Shown here one piece after another: positions 8,105 to 16,672 of a DNA stretch of 64,000 nucleotides. The translations under genes were made by a program, and so were the position numbers. The notes under the pieces are model-generated. The model worked only from the letters and a program-made list of their open reading frames with translations, had not been told where the DNA came from and searched no databases. Source of the DNA: an uncultured Devosia sp. (GTDB lineage Bacteria; Pseudomonadota; Alphaproteobacteria; Rhizobiales; Devosiaceae); the NCBI RefSeq assembly GCF_946479885.1, contig NZ_CAMLHM010000002.1:62001-126000 (forward strand), given 5' to 3'. Position 1 is the stretch's first letter. Each line of letters starts with the position of its first letter.

Positions 8105-9247
8105 ATGAGCGACTGGTTGCCGGTACTGGTAATGCCGAATCTCGAGGTGAAGGAGATGATCGGCACGGACGATGTCGCGATGGTGCCGGCAACGGATCCA
8201 CGCGTCACAGCAGCGGGGGCCGAACAGCCGAATCTGCGGGAGTTCCTCGGGCGATTCACGGATGCCTTCGGTGAGAAGCATACGCCGGCCGTACTCGCCA
8301 TCAGGACGGACACACCATACGGGTACAAAGACGTCTCTGCGATTGCCGGCTTTCGCGATGCGTTGGCGGTTGCGACGATACCTGCCGGCCGAGCCCTCCA
8401 ACTCACTCACGGCGGCGGGATGGGCTACCCCGTCTGGTCGGAGACCTTCGAATACTATCCGTGGATGCTGAGCAAATTCGGGGAACACCTGATTGCGCAA
8501 ACTCCCGCCATGATGGGCACGCATTCCGTGGACCGTTTTCATGGACAAATCACGCCCGGACTGCCCCAAACGGAGGTCGAAAAGCACAACGTCGACGGTC
8601 CCATCTTCGATGCGATCATGCGTAGGTGGAGTCGTCGCTTCGGAGAGGATGAGGTCGGTTGGGAGGATCGCGCCCTATTCAGGTCGCTGAACATGGCTTT
8701 CCAGGCGATGATGATGCCGGGCGGGGTGGAGTACGGATTCTACGACGTCGGACGACTGCTAACCCTTTGGATTAGTGCCTTCGAAATCCTGCTCCATCCT
8801 GGTCCCGGCGGCGGCGTCGGAGAAATCCAAGTCCTAGATCTTCTCGATTCCGCGGAGTGGCTCGACGAGCGGTGCTGTGCCCGCTACCAGCAGGTTAAAG
8901 TCGGCAGGAAGTCGCCGGAGGTTATGCGGACCCTCGCCTCCGCGCTGTACGACCGCATTTACAAGCTCCGCTCCGACTTCCTCCACGGAAATGAGGTATC
9001 CGCGGATCAGCTAGTGACTGAGGCTAAGAGCCCACTCCTATGGGTCGCCAGCTCACTCTACCGAGTAGCGCTGACCGAGTTCCTGCAACTTCGCCGCCCA
9101 ACATACGAAGCGGACGATGAAGCCGAAGACGAAACCGCCGCTATCGTCCGCTACATCGGCATTCTGACATATTGGAAAGACCCCATGCGACGACATGAGA
9201 AGGCGCTCTTGACCGCGGCAGGACTGCCAGATCGCGACGACGACTAA
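8105..9247 (+). CDS. HEPN-domain protein, candidate RNase partner
   Basis: A 380-residue protein. Its C-terminal third is a HEPN-like helical domain: GRLLTLWISAFEILLHP followed by RIYKLRSDFLHGNEV, which carries the R-x4-H motif (Arg289, His294) used for RNA cleavage. The pattern matches Apea-like HEPN domains. Residues 1-200 are a globular region, not recognised, that could be a sensor. The last 25 residues are acidic. It follows the PIN-like gene by 9 bp. Two different RNase folds encoded back to back is a layout typical of defence or toxin loci. No antitoxin-sized gene lies beside them, so activity may depend on infection or on a partner surface in the unrecognised domains. Confidence 0.7.
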   Translation: MSDWLPVLVMPNLEVKEMIGTDDVAMVPATDPRVTAAGAEQPNLREFLGRFTDAFGEKHTPAVLAIRTDTPYGYKDVSAIAGFRDALAVATIPAGRALQLTHGGGMGYPVWSETFEYYPWMLSKFGEHLIAQTPAMMGTHSVDRFHGQITPGLPQTEVEKHNVDGPIFDAIMRRWSRRFGEDEVGWEDRALFRSLNMAFQAMMMPGGVEYGFYDVGRLLTLWISAFEILLHPGPGGGVGEIQVLDLLDSAEWLDERCCARYQQVKVGRKSPEVMRTLASALYDRIYKLRSDFLHGNEVSADQLVTEAKSPLLWVASSLYRVALTEFLQLRRPTYEADDEAEDETAAIVRYIGILTYWKDPMRRHEKALLTAAGLPDRDDD

Positions 9248-9451
9248 TCTTCCCCCCGCCGAACAGAGCCCAGGCAATAGCCGCCGGACCAGCATGCCAA
9301 GCGCGATGATTGCCATCATGAACATGTCGCCGCCACCGCAGCTGTCCTGGCGTAGACATGCAGACTGACTCATTACGCCGACCATGATCGCAATCCACAC
9401 AATGCCTGCGACGACCGCGCTCCGTGTGGTAGTTATGGGAAATCCGAACAT
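9053..9451 (-). CDS. Small membrane protein, C-terminus overlapping the HEPN gene
   Basis: From an ATG at 9451, with TCGGAGG correctly spaced upstream, the frame reads MFGFPITTTRSAVVAGIVWI and then a second hydrophobic stretch (DMFMMAIIALGMLVRRLLPG). That gives two membrane segments with a Cys/Gly-rich loop between them. The last 65 codons run antisense through the end of the HEPN gene, which is improbable for a real gene. The original C-terminus may have been lost when the PIN-HEPN cassette arrived. The N-terminal half is credible and the full length is doubtful. Confidence 0.35.
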   Translation of the reverse strand: MFGFPITTTRSAVVAGIVWIAIMVGVMSQSACLRQDSCGGGDMFMMAIIALGMLVRRLLPGLCSAGGRLVVVAIWQSCRGQERLLMSSHGVFPICQNADVADDSGGFVFGFIVRFVCWAAKLQELGQRYSVE

Positions 9452-9517
9452 GAGAGCCTCCGAGGCGCCAACGGTATCAGTGCCTGTGTCGATAGAACCT
9501 AGAACTGCTCCGGCCGA

Positions 9518-9811
9518 GTGGCCGACCTTCCTGGCAAACTAGGAGGCCTCGCCGCACTTCTCGGTGCTGGTGTCCTGTGGCACCTGAAAACTCTCGCTCC
9601 CCCCCGAGCTGGCGAGAGCTTTGGCTGGGAAATCTCCCATTTGGCGATAGCCTGGGGTACAATCTCGGGCACAAATACCTCAGCTTCTACCTGGGTCGGC
9701 GACACGGCAACTTTCGCCGCTGGCGATATGCTCGCGGTCTCAATCACCGCAGCGTCGGCAGGCTGCGCGGCATCGGACCTCGTGGTCGGCATTGTCCTGG
9801 GCGAGGCCTAA
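9518..9811 (+). CDS. Possible small hydrophobic protein, 97 aa
   Basis: A GTG-started frame rich in Gly, Ala, Ser and Thr (TISGTNTSASTWVGDTATFA, SITAASAGCAASDLVVGIVL), like small phage structural proteins. It lacks a clear ribosome-binding site and the opposite strand is also open over the same interval. It ends 4 bp inside the convergent PrimPol gene. It is included only as a possibility. Confidence 0.25.
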   Translation: MADLPGKLGGLAALLGAGVLWHLKTLAPPRAGESFGWEISHLAIAWGTISGTNTSASTWVGDTATFAAGDMLAVSITAASAGCAASDLVVGIVLGEA

Positions 9812-12800
9812 CTCGCCTCGCGCAAGCCTTCCGAGATGATGGCATGCAGGCTGACGGCCGTGTCCTCCGCTGATTTGGTTTGCGCGGTTAGCATTCGGTA
9901 GATCTGGATCTGACCGGCCTCGCCTATTTCATCGGTCTCTGGATGAAGCCTATACTTTGCGGCCTGCTTGCCAAAGGGCGTCGCAGAGGCGGGCTGGTAC
10001 TCGCCGACCGACATCGCGTGCTCGATGAGCTCTCGGCGGACGCCTTCCTCAATCTCGCGTCGTTCCTCGATCGTGCCGAGAGCCAGCTCCAATGCGTCTG
10101 GCTGGCGTGGCTTGTGCGGCACGACGTAGTCTGCGCCGGCGTCCGTCGAGATGATGTCGGCATGGATGCGGAGCTTCCGCATCATTGACCTCAGCAGCCC
10201 ATTGTCATGGTCCTGCAGGTGGACCGGCACATGGGCGATGCGGGTTTCCCCATCAGCCCCGACATAACTGACCTTGTTGTAGTTCCGTAGGATCCTGGCA
10301 CCGAGCTTCTGGATAGCTTTCTCGGCCGCCGCAATTGTCCACTCATCAGCAGCGTTGTATGCGATCATCTCAGAAGAGAGGATGCCATCCAGGCGGCGGG
10401 CAGCATCCAGGATTTCGTACCCGAGCAGATCTGACATCGAGCGCAGATCATCAATGACGACATCGTCTGGAATAGCTTCGCCAAGCAGATAGACGATGCC
10501 TGGGATCTCGCGGAAAACACCGCGAACGCGTCCAATGCGTTGACGGATAGCCTCTTCCCTAGCCTGAGCCTGCACTGCCCTTGCAAAATAGCTTTCGTGC
10601 TGCTGGTGCTGGCAAAGGGCGAGGTTGCCGTCGCGCAGCTTCAAGAATCTGTTGGCGGTATGGGGGCGGATGCCCTTCCCCTTCGCGTCTTTGCCAGTGC
10701 CGAAGACGTCGATGCAGGGAGGGCGGTCATCTATGTCGTGGGTGTAGGCTGCGACCAGGCCGTCCACGGTAGCCACCGGCAGTTCCGTACGACCAATCGA
10801 GATCAGAGCAACGTGAGTCTTCGCAAAATCGAGCCCCGCGGTGGCGCCATCGTGCATGAAATCCGCGTTGAGCGGCGGTACCCAGCCGGCACAGATTACC
10901 TGACGCACGGGCTTTGTCATGCAGACGGCTACGCGGCCGTTTGAATGCGCTGCACAGATAGAGACAATAGCGCGGCGGATTTTCAGGAGCTCATAAGCTG
11001 CTTCGAGCTGAGTGACCCGATCCGTGCGACCCAGTAGTTTCGAGACGGCAAAAGTCTGGTCAGGGAAAGCGACAACGCGGAGGTTGGCATCGTTTTCGCA
11101 CTCATACGTGACGATATCGCGGCCCGTGAACACGCGCTCGAGCAGGGTTTCGTTGGCTGAAGCATCGAGCAACAGGAAGGGTAGGCCTGCCCAGTTCGGC
11201 TCTGCGCGCCACCCTAGGCAGATCTCCGGCACATCATGGGTGAGGAGCTTGATGCGCGTGTCGCGGCGTGGCGTCTTACCGGCCAGCTCAACGAGAAGGT
11301 TGGCTTCCATGTCCTCCTGAATGAGGCTCCAGAAGCGGAACTCGGCTTTGACATATTCGGAAGTGGGACGCTTCACCAAGTCCTGGAAATCGGTGTCAGA
11401 CATGCCGGGGCGCACGGCTTGCCCAGAAGCGATCGCGCTGGAGCAAACGCGCTTTGCGATCCGGACGAGTTCCAATGCCTCTGTCGGCATCTTTTCTCGC
11501 AGATACTTCGCCGGGTCTTTGCCGGCTTTCAGGCCAATGACGACGGCGTCTCGGACCAAGCCGCGTTGCTTGAGCATGTATGCCGGGTCCGCCCCAGCTT
11601 CTCGTTCTGACTTCGTCAGCGTGGGCTCTTTGCGTTCGATATCCAGCGCCGCGAGTGGGAATATGTTCGTGTGCGCCAGCAGGTCGAGAGTGGTTTCGTC
11701 GGCGATAACACCCCGGAAGTTCTTTGCTTCCTCAGGGATATTGAGCGTCAGAAAACTGCGCGGCATGAAGGCGATGTGGTGGTCGGCGAGCATCCGCTTC
11801 TGCGCGATCGCTGGGCAGACGTCATAGTGTGGGCAGGTGACTTCTTGACGCCCGCCATCCGCACCTTTGATTGTGGATTTGCAAAGCCCGCTAGCGCCGA
11901 TGTCAGCGTCGATCAGGTTTCGCATCCGGTCCGCCATCAAGCATCCGGCCGCGAGTTTCCCCTTGTAGACCATGGTGCGCGCTGGGCTGTTGGCGGCCTT
12001 CTCTCGGATCTCGGCAATCAGATCGTCAGTGCCTTTCTCGGAAAGGAGACCAAGCTCCGCCGCGGCGGCTTCCAGTTCCTGGTCATTGAGCTCTGGATCG
12101 AGCCCCATCGCCAAGGCGCGCGGGCGCACCTCATCGATGTTGGCGTACGTCGGCATCAAGAAAGCGAAAGCTCCACGGCGCTGGTCGCGCGGCAGTGCAT
12201 CGTCGGCGACGGTGTCGGGATCCTTCATGATAAATTCGACGGAACGGACCGTCTTGCCAGAGCCGGTCGGCGCCTTAATCACGTGGATCGGACCATTGCG
12301 TTTGCCTGCGCGCACGTCTGCAGCGAAGGCCTGCAGGCCCTGATCGATGGTCGCTGTGACTTTGGCATGGATTGCCGAGCGGTCTTCCTTGAGCGCCCAC
12401 ATCTCGGCCGAGCCCTCATGACCCTTCATCAGCTTCGCGTTGATGCTCTTCCCCGACTTCGGGAGCCAGGAAAATGCGTCGGTCAGAGCGTTGGTGTCGA
12501 CGAGGTTCTTGGTCCTTGTAATCTGAGCCGAGAGGCCGTCAGCGGTGAGCACAACGCCGCCCTCGCGGAAGATCGGCTTGATGTCCCCAGATGCAACGCC
12601 GGCGCAGGCGCGGCGAACTTTCTCAGACACTTCCTGGCGCAGGTAGCCCTCAGACCAGCGGCCGACCATTTTCATCTCGAGCCCGCAGGCCTGGAACGCC
12701 GCGGCGATGATCTTTGCGACACCACGCTCGTCCGCACAAGCAGCGGGGTTCAGACGAGCTGCCTGCGACGCCATCAGCCACACGAACGTCTCGCGGCCGT

Positions 12801-13635
12801 CATAGACAAAGCCTTCGGCGTCGCGGGCGTAGCCGGCAAATTCGGCATCTTGGCGCAGACGTGGGCGATCTACACCGTCAGCATCGACATAATCCCACTG
12901 CGCGTCGGCACCGGCAACGGCGCCGGCTTTGCGATGGAATGGTCGTGCCCGGCTCTCGACCTCCGCGAAGAAGCCATCGAGCATCTCCGCAGTGACCTCC
13001 GGCGCAAGCTCGGGACCGTGCTGCCACGGCCGGCAGTCTTGCCACTTAAACGTCGCCCCCGTCTCGTGATGAAGTCCAAAAGCGGTCATCATCTTTCCGC
13101 GGCCCTGGACCTCGATCGCGTGCTCGCTCTTTGCGGTGCCGTCGGCGGTCATCAGGGAATATGTGCGATTGGGTACGGTGACGCCGGCCGGCAAACGATA
13201 GAACAACGCGATTTTCGGCCGCTTGCCGATACGGCGGAACGGAGTCAGTCCTAGCAGCTCTTCCGCGATCTCCTGGATATGAAGCGACAGGTCTTCGTCC
13301 ATGACGTCGATGTCGAGGCAGATGACATTTCCCGACACCGGGCCAAGCAGAATGGCGGCATTGGCGCCCGGAGCTGCTGTAGCCCACCGCTCGGTCAGTT
13401 TCAGCGTCGGCGCGGCGTCCTGGTGCTCCTTCCACCGGATCCCAAGCGGGACCTTTCGGCGGATATCGCGCTCCTGGGGGAGTACTGCCCAACCCTGCTG
13501 GCGCATGCGTGGACCGTTGAGCCCGAAATAGCTTTGGCCCGGCACCGACAGCCATTCGGTGCCGCGGCGCTCACGATCGTCATATGTGATGTAGGGAGCC
13601 TCGGACACAGGTCCGCTGGCGTCGTCATGATCCAT
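9808..13635 (-). CDS. Primase-polymerase/helicase fusion, phage or plasmid replication protein
   Basis: A 1275-residue protein. Residues 40-235 are a bifunctional primase/polymerase (Prim-Pol, archaeo-eukaryotic primase) domain: VPLGIRWKEHQDAAPTLKLT, then NAAILLGPVSGNVICLDIDV with the catalytic acidic DID, and HAIEVQGRGKMMTAFGLHH. A superfamily-2 helicase follows. It has Walker A IKAPTGSGKT near residue 455, a Walker B-like GVIADETTLDLL, and motif VI EEAIRQRIGRVRG near residue 1030. A Cys-rich stretch (CLMADRMRN ... CPHYDVCPAIAQKRM) between them may bind zinc or iron-sulphur. Such fusions prime and unwind replicating mobile elements. It is the strongest sign that the left arm was a self-replicating element. 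Transcription is leftward and convergent with 9518-9811. Confidence 0.85.
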   Translation of the reverse strand: MDHDDASGPVSEAPYITYDDRERRGTEWLSVPGQSYFGLNGPRMRQQGWAVLPQERDIRRKVPLGIRWKEHQDAAPTLKLTERWATAAPGANAAILLGPVSGNVICLDIDVMDEDLSLHIQEIAEELLGLTPFRRIGKRPKIALFYRLPAGVTVPNRTYSLMTADGTAKSEHAIEVQGRGKMMTAFGLHHETGATFKWQDCRPWQHGPELAPEVTAEMLDGFFAEVESRARPFHRKAGAVAGADAQWDYVDADGVDRPRLRQDAEFAGYARDAEGFVYDGRETFVWLMASQAARLNPAACADERGVAKIIAAAFQACGLEMKMVGRWSEGYLRQEVSEKVRRACAGVASGDIKPIFREGGVVLTADGLSAQITRTKNLVDTNALTDAFSWLPKSGKSINAKLMKGHEGSAEMWALKEDRSAIHAKVTATIDQGLQAFAADVRAGKRNGPIHVIKAPTGSGKTVRSVEFIMKDPDTVADDALPRDQRRGAFAFLMPTYANIDEVRPRALAMGLDPELNDQELEAAAAELGLLSEKGTDDLIAEIREKAANSPARTMVYKGKLAAGCLMADRMRNLIDADIGASGLCKSTIKGADGGRQEVTCPHYDVCPAIAQKRMLADHHIAFMPRSFLTLNIPEEAKNFRGVIADETTLDLLAHTNIFPLAALDIERKEPTLTKSEREAGADPAYMLKQRGLVRDAVVIGLKAGKDPAKYLREKMPTEALELVRIAKRVCSSAIASGQAVRPGMSDTDFQDLVKRPTSEYVKAEFRFWSLIQEDMEANLLVELAGKTPRRDTRIKLLTHDVPEICLGWRAEPNWAGLPFLLLDASANETLLERVFTGRDIVTYECENDANLRVVAFPDQTFAVSKLLGRTDRVTQLEAAYELLKIRRAIVSICAAHSNGRVAVCMTKPVRQVICAGWVPPLNADFMHDGATAGLDFAKTHVALISIGRTELPVATVDGLVAAYTHDIDDRPPCIDVFGTGKDAKGKGIRPHTANRFLKLRDGNLALCQHQQHESYFARAVQAQAREEAIRQRIGRVRGVFREIPGIVYLLGEAIPDDVVIDDLRSMSDLLGYEILDAARRLDGILSSEMIAYNAADEWTIAAAEKAIQKLGARILRNYNKVSYVGADGETRIAHVPVHLQDHDNGLLRSMMRKLRIHADIISTDAGADYVVPHKPRQPDALELALGTIEERREIEEGVRRELIEHAMSVGEYQPASATPFGKQAAKYRLHPETDEIGEAGQIQIYRMLTAQTKSAEDTAVSLHAIISEGLREAS

Positions 13636-13998
13636 CTGGTGCCTACTACTACGTCGTCAGCGGCCACCTCTTATGGGTAGCTCGTCGATCTAGGATGGGA
13701 TCGGATCTCGCAAGGCACAAGCGCCATCTACAAGGAGGCGTCCAGCGGCCGCCCTTCGCGGCAGCTTTGCGCCCCATTCCGGCCGTTCAGGCTGCCGTTG
13801 CCAATTCCCGAAAGCGGACATCGTAGAAGTGGGTCGCATAAGTGCGGCCGACTGAATCAGTTGCCCTGGCTGTCAGCCTTATCGACATCTTACATGGAGG
13901 GATTGTGTTCAACCAAAGGAATGCGCATGGCTTTGATTGGGAGAGGAATCCCTGCGGCTGCGACCTCGAAGGTCGCCAGGCTCGTGTCGAGGTGAACG
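13636..13998. other. Gene-free 363 bp between divergent genes
   Basis: This stretch must hold the promoters for the PrimPol gene (leftward) and the 13999 gene (rightward). The only distinct structure seen is one copy of the interspersed repeat at 13768-13821. No reliable promoter hexamers could be picked. Confidence 0.5.
13768..13821. repeat. Interspersed repeat copy 1
   Basis: Matches GCGCCCCATTCCGG, 22 unlike bases, then TTCCCGAAAGCGGAC. Two further copies with exactly the same spacing lie at 15012-15063 and 63053-63105. Confidence 0.8.
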
Positions 13999-14946
13999 AT
14001 GCTCAGAGCAACGAAAGAAGAAGAGGACGACGTTCGAGGATACTTCCAATGGCAAGCTCCCGAGCTTGAGATTACCTTTCTGCAAAAGGTTTACGTTGAG
14101 GCAATTCTTGGCACGCCACACGCCGTTTGGGACATCCACACCACCAAGGACCGGTGGTGGGTGATAACAAATCCGCTCAACCTCTATTCCCAAGAGCAGT
14201 TTCCAAACATGGATCTCTGCTTCACCTTTCACATGGGCTTGCGTATCCGAACACCGAAGGATCGACCTCAAGATCAAGCTCCGGAAGCAATGCGGCTGCT
14301 GCCGTTCGGCACAACGTTCGCGAAACTCCGTGACGCTCATGACTCGCTTTCCAGCGCAATGCGGCTCTCGGATTTTCAGACCATAGGCGTGAGATCTCGA
14401 GAAGTGATGCTAGACTTCATCGGTGCAGCCCAGGATTCTGCGCGATGGAACGGGGAGCCTCCGAAACGTGAAAATTTCAGGGCTTGGATCGAGATCATCA
14501 TCAACGACCTTTACCCTGGCGACACAAACAAGGAACGGCGCGGCCTACTGAAAGGTGCTGCAGAATCAGCCTGGACCTTTGCAAACTGGCTTGCTCACTC
14601 GAAAAAATCAACGTGGCGGGACGCCGAACTGGCGCTCTCGATGATGGATTTTGCTGTCGGAAACATCAGCTCCATCATCCTCCACGAAATCCGCGGTGTC
14701 CCTGAGGTCTGCCCCAAGTGCGGCTCCTCCCACCTACATCCGGAGGTCGGAGAATACGATGACGATACCGGCCGACTCTGGGAGCGACCGGTATGTATGG
14801 GATGCGGGTGGCAAGGTCGGGCAGTCCCCATCCTCAGTGGCCTTGAACTAAAAGATCTGGTCACGCGGGAAGGCGACGATGGCGCTGACGATCATTCCAT
14901 CATGACCCAGCCATTCAGATCCTTGAGAAGGCCAGGCGAGACATGA
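13999..14946 (+). CDS. Hypothetical protein with C-terminal zinc ribbon
   Basis: A 315-residue protein starting at an ATG preceded by GAGGTGA. Residues 1-110 are a globular region with many aromatics (DRWWVITNPLNLYSQEQFPN). Residues 120-225 are helical (FRAWIEIIINDLYPGDTNKE and SAWTFANWLAHSKKSTWRDA). Residues about 237-273 hold two CxxC knuckles, CPKCGSSHLHP and CMGCGWQG, which form a zinc ribbon. The helical middle followed by a zinc ribbon resembles proteins found in defence neighbourhoods, but no known family could be named. It stands alone between two interspersed-repeat copies. Confidence 0.6.
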   Translation: MLRATKEEEDDVRGYFQWQAPELEITFLQKVYVEAILGTPHAVWDIHTTKDRWWVITNPLNLYSQEQFPNMDLCFTFHMGLRIRTPKDRPQDQAPEAMRLLPFGTTFAKLRDAHDSLSSAMRLSDFQTIGVRSREVMLDFIGAAQDSARWNGEPPKRENFRAWIEIIINDLYPGDTNKERRGLLKGAAESAWTFANWLAHSKKSTWRDAELALSMMDFAVGNISSIILHEIRGVPEVCPKCGSSHLHPEVGEYDDDTGRLWERPVCMGCGWQGRAVPILSGLELKDLVTREGDDGADDHSIMTQPFRSLRRPGET

Positions 14947-15011
14947 GGGTCGGTAACCGGCGAACACCGGCGGTCAGTGACCGCGTTGGATCGTGAGCCG
15001 CCGATCTGCAA

Positions 15012-15063
15012 CGCGCCCCATTCCGGTCATCCAGGTCGCCATTTCAGTTTCCCAAGAGCGGAC
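15012..15063. repeat. Interspersed repeat copy 2
   Basis: GCGCCCCATTCCGG, 22 bp, TTCCCAAGAGCGGAC. Same orientation and spacing as the copies at 13768 and 63053. It lies in the 219 bp gap between genes ending at 14946 and 15166. Confidence 0.8.
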
Positions 15064-15165
15064 GGTCCGCTTGCATCTAGGCAACGTCGACAACGAGATG
15101 CGGATGCAAACTGTCGCCCTTCAGCATCAAACCCAGCAAGCAGACCAGCCGGCAGGGCTTGCTTG

Positions 15166-15741
15166 TCAGGTCAGATCATGAAGCCCTGTACCATTGGGCG
15201 GGCCGATCTCGAAATTCGAGAACGTAACATTCAGTCCACTTCGCTCCGGCGTGCAGAGCATGGGGCCCACGAAGTAGGTGGGCGCGATTGGAAATGGACA
15301 GAGCCGTAACAATGGCCAGCGGACACCGTCTGTCGACGATTGCAGACGCAGTACCCCCGCTTGCACGGTGACTCGCAAATGGAAATCTGAAGGGTCGGAC
15401 GCATAGACCGACGTGGACCAGTCCGACTGATTAACAGTCAGGACACTCCCCACGCACGCGGCGCCATCTGAAAGCTCGATTCCTGCTTTAATCCATCTAT
15501 TTCCGTCAATACGGACCATGATGCCGGCTTGGTCGTAAAGCTCCTCATAGCGCCCCTGAACGCGCAGGGACGCTGTGAAATCTCCCTTCCAGGCCCGGCC
15601 AAAGAAGTGACCGCTATCGCGGGTAAACCCGTAGTAGGTGTCCCGCCAAAAGTCGGTCCTTTCGTCAGAGCGAACGGTCAACTCACCGTTGTTAACCGAC
15701 CATTGACGAGGCTCGTTGTGCCAAGCGCATAAGCCAAACAT
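15166..15741 (-). CDS. DUF1349 family protein (concanavalin-like beta sandwich)
   Basis: 191 residues, with AGGAG 5 bp before the ATG at 15741. The order FGLCAWHNEPRQWSVNNGEL, TDFWRDTYYGFTRDSGHFFG, DQAGIMVRIDGNRWIKAGIE and DFHLRVTVQAGVLRLQSSTD with final VTFSNFEIGP is diagnostic for the DUF1349 (regulation of enolase 1, YesW-like) family. This is a single jelly-roll fold of about 190 residues with a probable carbohydrate-binding shape and no known enzyme activity. No signal peptide is seen, so it is cytosolic. It is monocistronic and marks the switch from mobile-type to metabolic-type genes. Confidence 0.8.
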   Translation of the reverse strand: MFGLCAWHNEPRQWSVNNGELTVRSDERTDFWRDTYYGFTRDSGHFFGRAWKGDFTASLRVQGRYEELYDQAGIMVRIDGNRWIKAGIELSDGAACVGSVLTVNQSDWSTSVYASDPSDFHLRVTVQAGVLRLQSSTDGVRWPLLRLCPFPIAPTYFVGPMLCTPERSGLNVTFSNFEIGPPNGTGLHDLT

Positions 15742-15860
15742 GACGGCTCCTTTTCTCCAGTGTGCCTACACTCAGCTCATGAAGGGCTGAAGTTCAACCG
15801 TTCCCAACGCCATACCGTTGAACGGCTGAACCCAGATGCGGCTGTCGGTTTAGGACCAGC

Positions 15861-16580
15861 TCACTGGTGCAGCGGCGGGAGTATAGACTCGGTGCGATTG
15901 CGCGCGCTCACCATGTCGCACACCTCCTCAGCAAGAATATCAGGATCGACGACGGGGAAAGAATCTAGGACCATTCCAGCCGCCAAGGCCGCCGCCATTC
16001 CTGCCGAATTGTTGATCATTGCACCTACATGGAGCATCCCCGCAAAAACACCGTCGGCCTCAACTTCTTCATGCAGCGTCATGATGTAGTTGCGGGTAGC
16101 CGCCATGGCGGGGCCGGGACCGCTCATTCCTGCCACCGGCAAAACGGCGGACAACCCATCCGTCACAATGAAGGCTCCATCGCCGCGCGAACGCATGCCG
16201 GGCATCAATGCACGAGCCAATTCGATTGGTGCCCATATCAGCAAGGGCGAGATCGACTGCAGATAGCTCGCCTCCAGATCAACGGCCGGAACGAAATAGG
16301 TGGTGCTTGAAATGGGGGAGAAAAGAGCAACATCGATCGAGCCGAGCTGCGCTTCGATTGCCTGCACGAGAGACGGAATGGCGGCAAGGTCCGTCAGATC
16401 GGCGGGGAAGGTGTAGGCTTCAATCCCTTGCTCCGCCAGTTTGCCCTTGAGCAGATCGAGGCCGGTCGGACCGCGGGCGATCAGGGCGACCTTGTAGCCT
16501 TCCCGACCAAATCGGGCTGCGACGGATGCACCCAATCCCGTGCCAGCTCCGAATATTGCGATAGTCTTTTGGTCAGTCAT
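15861..16580 (-). CDS. Short-chain dehydrogenase/reductase
   Basis: Start taken at 16580 (MTDQKTIAIFGAGTGLGASV) because GGAG precedes it at the right distance; the longer frame from 16616 adds an unrelated tail. The N-terminal GAGTGLG is the cofactor-binding Gly motif, and NADP(H) is suggested by the following ALIARGP. DLTD at residues 60-63 matches the adenine-site Asp. The classical YxxxK catalytic pair is not evident: the corresponding region reads GPAMAATRNYIMTLHEEVEA. Catalysis may therefore be altered. It is divergent from an HxlR regulator 92 bp away, which probably controls it through redox or electrophile sensing as other HxlR-SDR pairs do. Confidence 0.75.
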   Translation of the reverse strand: MTDQKTIAIFGAGTGLGASVAARFGREGYKVALIARGPTGLDLLKGKLAEQGIEAYTFPADLTDLAAIPSLVQAIEAQLGSIDVALFSPISSTTYFVPAVDLEASYLQSISPLLIWAPIELARALMPGMRSRGDGAFIVTDGLSAVLPVAGMSGPGPAMAATRNYIMTLHEEVEADGVFAGMLHVGAMINNSAGMAAALAAGMVLDSFPVVDPDILAEEVCDMVSARNRTESILPPLHQ

Positions 16581-16672
16581 CAGGACGCTCCGGTGGTGGT
16601 ATGTTTTCCTGACCACCTATGTGTGCTATCGGGGTTGGTGCACAAGAACGTAGAAATTTATGGCCTGGTCAG

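Noticed and set aside
11671..13254. 527-codon plus-strand frame opposite the PrimPol gene
   Set aside because: The opposite strand encodes clear primase and helicase motifs; the plus frame has no recognisable domains.
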